Source: Massilia sp. PDC64
Lineage (GTDB): Bacteria > Pseudomonadota > Gammaproteobacteria > Burkholderiales > Burkholderiaceae_D
Assembly (NCBI RefSeq): GCF_900101265.1
Contig: NZ_FMZS01000008.1
Span: 371,864 to 435,863, forward strand
Direction of reading: 5' to 3'
Length of the DNA: 64,000 nt
The first letter of the stretch is position 1. Each line of letters starts with the position of its first letter. Position numbers and translations under genes: made by a program. Shown here in pieces: positions 62,937 to 64,000 of this stretch. A model generated the notes under the pieces. The model worked only from the letters and a program-made list of their open reading frames with translations. It was not told the DNA's origin and searched no databases.

Positions 62937-63641
62937 TCACCGCTCCGAAGCCGCCTTGCCGTTCCCACGTTCCTTTTTGGGTTTCCGGTCGCCCAGTGCG
63001 TTCCCCGTCTTGTCGTCCGTGACGAACGACTGGGACTGGAAAGCGAAAAAGAACGCCTGGCGTTTGCCGTTCGGGTATTCGAAGATCAACCCGCCGTCCT
63101 GGAACACGCCGTTGTCCTTGCGATAGCCGGCGCCATTACCCTGGTTCATGTGGATATCGTGGATGCCGTTGCCCGGCAAGAAACGGAAATAGCGGTCCTT
63201 CTTGTCTTTTTCCGGCCCCCATTTGCTGCCGAACGCATAGACCACGCTGCCTTCCAGGCGGATTGCCGCAACGACGGCGGCTTCGATCTTGTCCTTCAGG
63301 TCATTATCGCCACCGGGGACGGATGGGGGAACCGCGCGCATCGTCTTCGGCTTGATCCAGCCGCAACGTACGTAGTCGAGCGCCAGTCCGTCCGGTTTCG
63401 ACGCGAGCCGCGTATAGCCCGGCTCCAGTTCCTGCAGCAGGGCGACGAAGGTGTCGGGCATCCTGTTCGAAGTCGCGAACAACAAGTCGGATGGCGCCTT
63501 CGGTGCGGACGACTTGACGTTCACCGCGATCCTGAACATGGTTCCATTCGCGTTGACGAGAATCTGGTAATGGTCATCGTCGGCGTCGCGCAAGTGGCCG
63601 GCAATGGTCCCCTTCAATACACCGTACTTCGAGACAGGCAT
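62937..63641 (-). CDS. DUF2278 (YukJ-like) protein
   Basis: A 234-residue cytosolic protein of the DUF2278 family. It starts MPVSKYGVLKGTIAGHLRDA, and later has HYQILVNANG, GIHDIHMNQG and GLIFEYPNGKRQAFFFAFQ, the conserved lines of the family; its C-terminus is Lys/Arg-rich (DRKPKKERGNG). The function is unknown. AAAGGA lies 6 nt before the ATG at 63641. It follows pstS on the same strand but is separated from it by a terminator. Confidence 0.8.
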   Translation of the reverse strand: MPVSKYGVLKGTIAGHLRDADDDHYQILVNANGTMFRIAVNVKSSAPKAPSDLLFATSNRMPDTFVALLQELEPGYTRLASKPDGLALDYVRCGWIKPKTMRAVPPSVPGGDNDLKDKIEAAVVAAIRLEGSVVYAFGSKWGPEKDKKDRYFRFLPGNGIHDIHMNQGNGAGYRKDNGVFQDGGLIFEYPNGKRQAFFFAFQSQSFVTDDKTGNALGDRKPKKERGNGKAASER

Positions 63642-63653
63642 CGCATTCCTTTC

Positions 63654-63681
63654 AAAAAAAATGCCCGCCGAAGAGCGGGCA
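63654..63681 (-). terminator. Intrinsic terminator after pstS
   Basis: On the minus strand TGCCCGC pairs with GCGGGCA around a 6-nt loop and is followed by eight T residues, 20 nt past the pstS stop. Confidence 0.88.
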
Positions 63682-63700
63682 CAGTGGGCGGCCGCCCGGC

Positions 63701-64000
63701 TTACCAGACCGCCTTGCCCGAAGCATCCTTCAGGTTGTTCTTCCAGGCGGTTTCGACCAGCTTGGTGACGGACTCCGGCATCGGCACGTAGTCCAGTTCG
63801 TTGGCGGCGCCGGCGCCGTTCTTGAAGGCGTAGTTGAAGAAGTTCAGCACTTCCTTGCCCTTGGCGGCATCGGCCTGCGACTTGTGCACGATGGCGTACG
63901 TCACGCCGGTGATCGGCCACGCGTTCTTGCCCGGCTGGTCGGTCAGGACGACGCCGAAGCCCGGTGCCTTGACCCAGTCCGCGTTGGCGGCGGCGGCCTT
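63701..64000 (-). CDS. pstS: Phosphate ABC transporter substrate-binding protein, 3' end (partial)
   Basis: The last 99 codons of a gene whose start lies beyond the window. NAWPITGVTYAIVHKSQAD, FFNYAFKNGAGAANELDYVP and the C-terminal VTKLVETAWKNNL are typical of the PstS periplasmic phosphate-binding protein that feeds the PstCAB importer. The frame is open to the window edge. The reading is certain for the family's C-terminal lobe; the N-terminal signal and phosphate-binding loop are not visible. Confidence 0.88.
   Translation of the reverse strand, partial: KAAAANADWVKAPGFGVVLTDQPGKNAWPITGVTYAIVHKSQADAAKGKEVLNFFNYAFKNGAGAANELDYVPMPESVTKLVETAWKNNLKDASGKAVW

Overview
The window reads as a high-GC betaproteobacterial chromosome, most likely Oxalobacteraceae (Massilia/Telluria group). 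The evidence is the gene order (yceD-rpmF-plsX-fabHDG-acpP-fabF; rpoE-rseA-mucD; lepA-lepB-rnc-era-recO-pdxJ-acpS), an arginine-type EF-P beside its rhamnosyltransferase EarP, three PEP-CTERM proteins and large exported or lipoprotein families. The genus is inferred from gene content and order only. There is no rRNA and no CRISPR.

Layout. 1-7100: a tRNA cluster (Ala, three identical Glu), earP-efp, a secreted amidase facing an MFS exporter, then a lipoprotein / PEGA-pseudokinase pair that looks type VI secretion-associated. 7200-17100: dbpA, a small repeat protein, initiator tRNA-fMet, a methyltransferase, a zinc-ribbon miniprotein, and a repair block (sbcDC divergent from an AlkX/YcaQ-type glycosylase). 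17100-23300: a hemerythrin-like gene behind an FNR-like promoter, a DUF349 protein, moaE-crcB, yiaA and a CLC antiporter of fluoride type. 23300-32400: clpB with a sigma-32 promoter, two tandem paralogous PEP-CTERM proteins, isocitrate lyase, rlmJ and an EAL-HDOD protein. 32400-43900: an RsmI-like methylase, Maf, then the lipid operon yceD to fabF, and the envelope-stress operon rpoE-rseA-mucD-glutaredoxin. 44000-47600: an accessory insert (PLP decarboxylase, ATP-grasp protein, HEFGH protein) splits the usual mucD-to-lepA neighbourhood. 47900-57600: lepA, lepB, DUF4845, rnc, era, recO, pdxJ, acpS, uvrC, pgsA. 57600-58400: five identical tRNA-Gly and a tRNA-Cys behind a near-perfect sigma-70 promoter. 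58326-61293: a small AT-richer island bounded by tRNA-Cys and a degenerate copy of its 3' part. It holds an integrase fragment joined to an nrdB fragment and an unknown secreted Cys-rich protein. 61400-64000: a phytase-like PEP-CTERM protein, a DUF2278 protein and the 3' end of pstS.

The least expected signal is a pair of 118-nt elements (29523-29640 and 34331-34448), each lying just after a stop codon. They share conserved blocks but have two helices whose sequences differ completely between copies while base pairing is preserved, so the conserved property is the fold. Other points for follow-up are the membrane-anchorless RseA with no rseB, the insert inside the lepA neighbourhood, the tRNA-Cys island, and the crcB/CLC fluoride neighbourhood.
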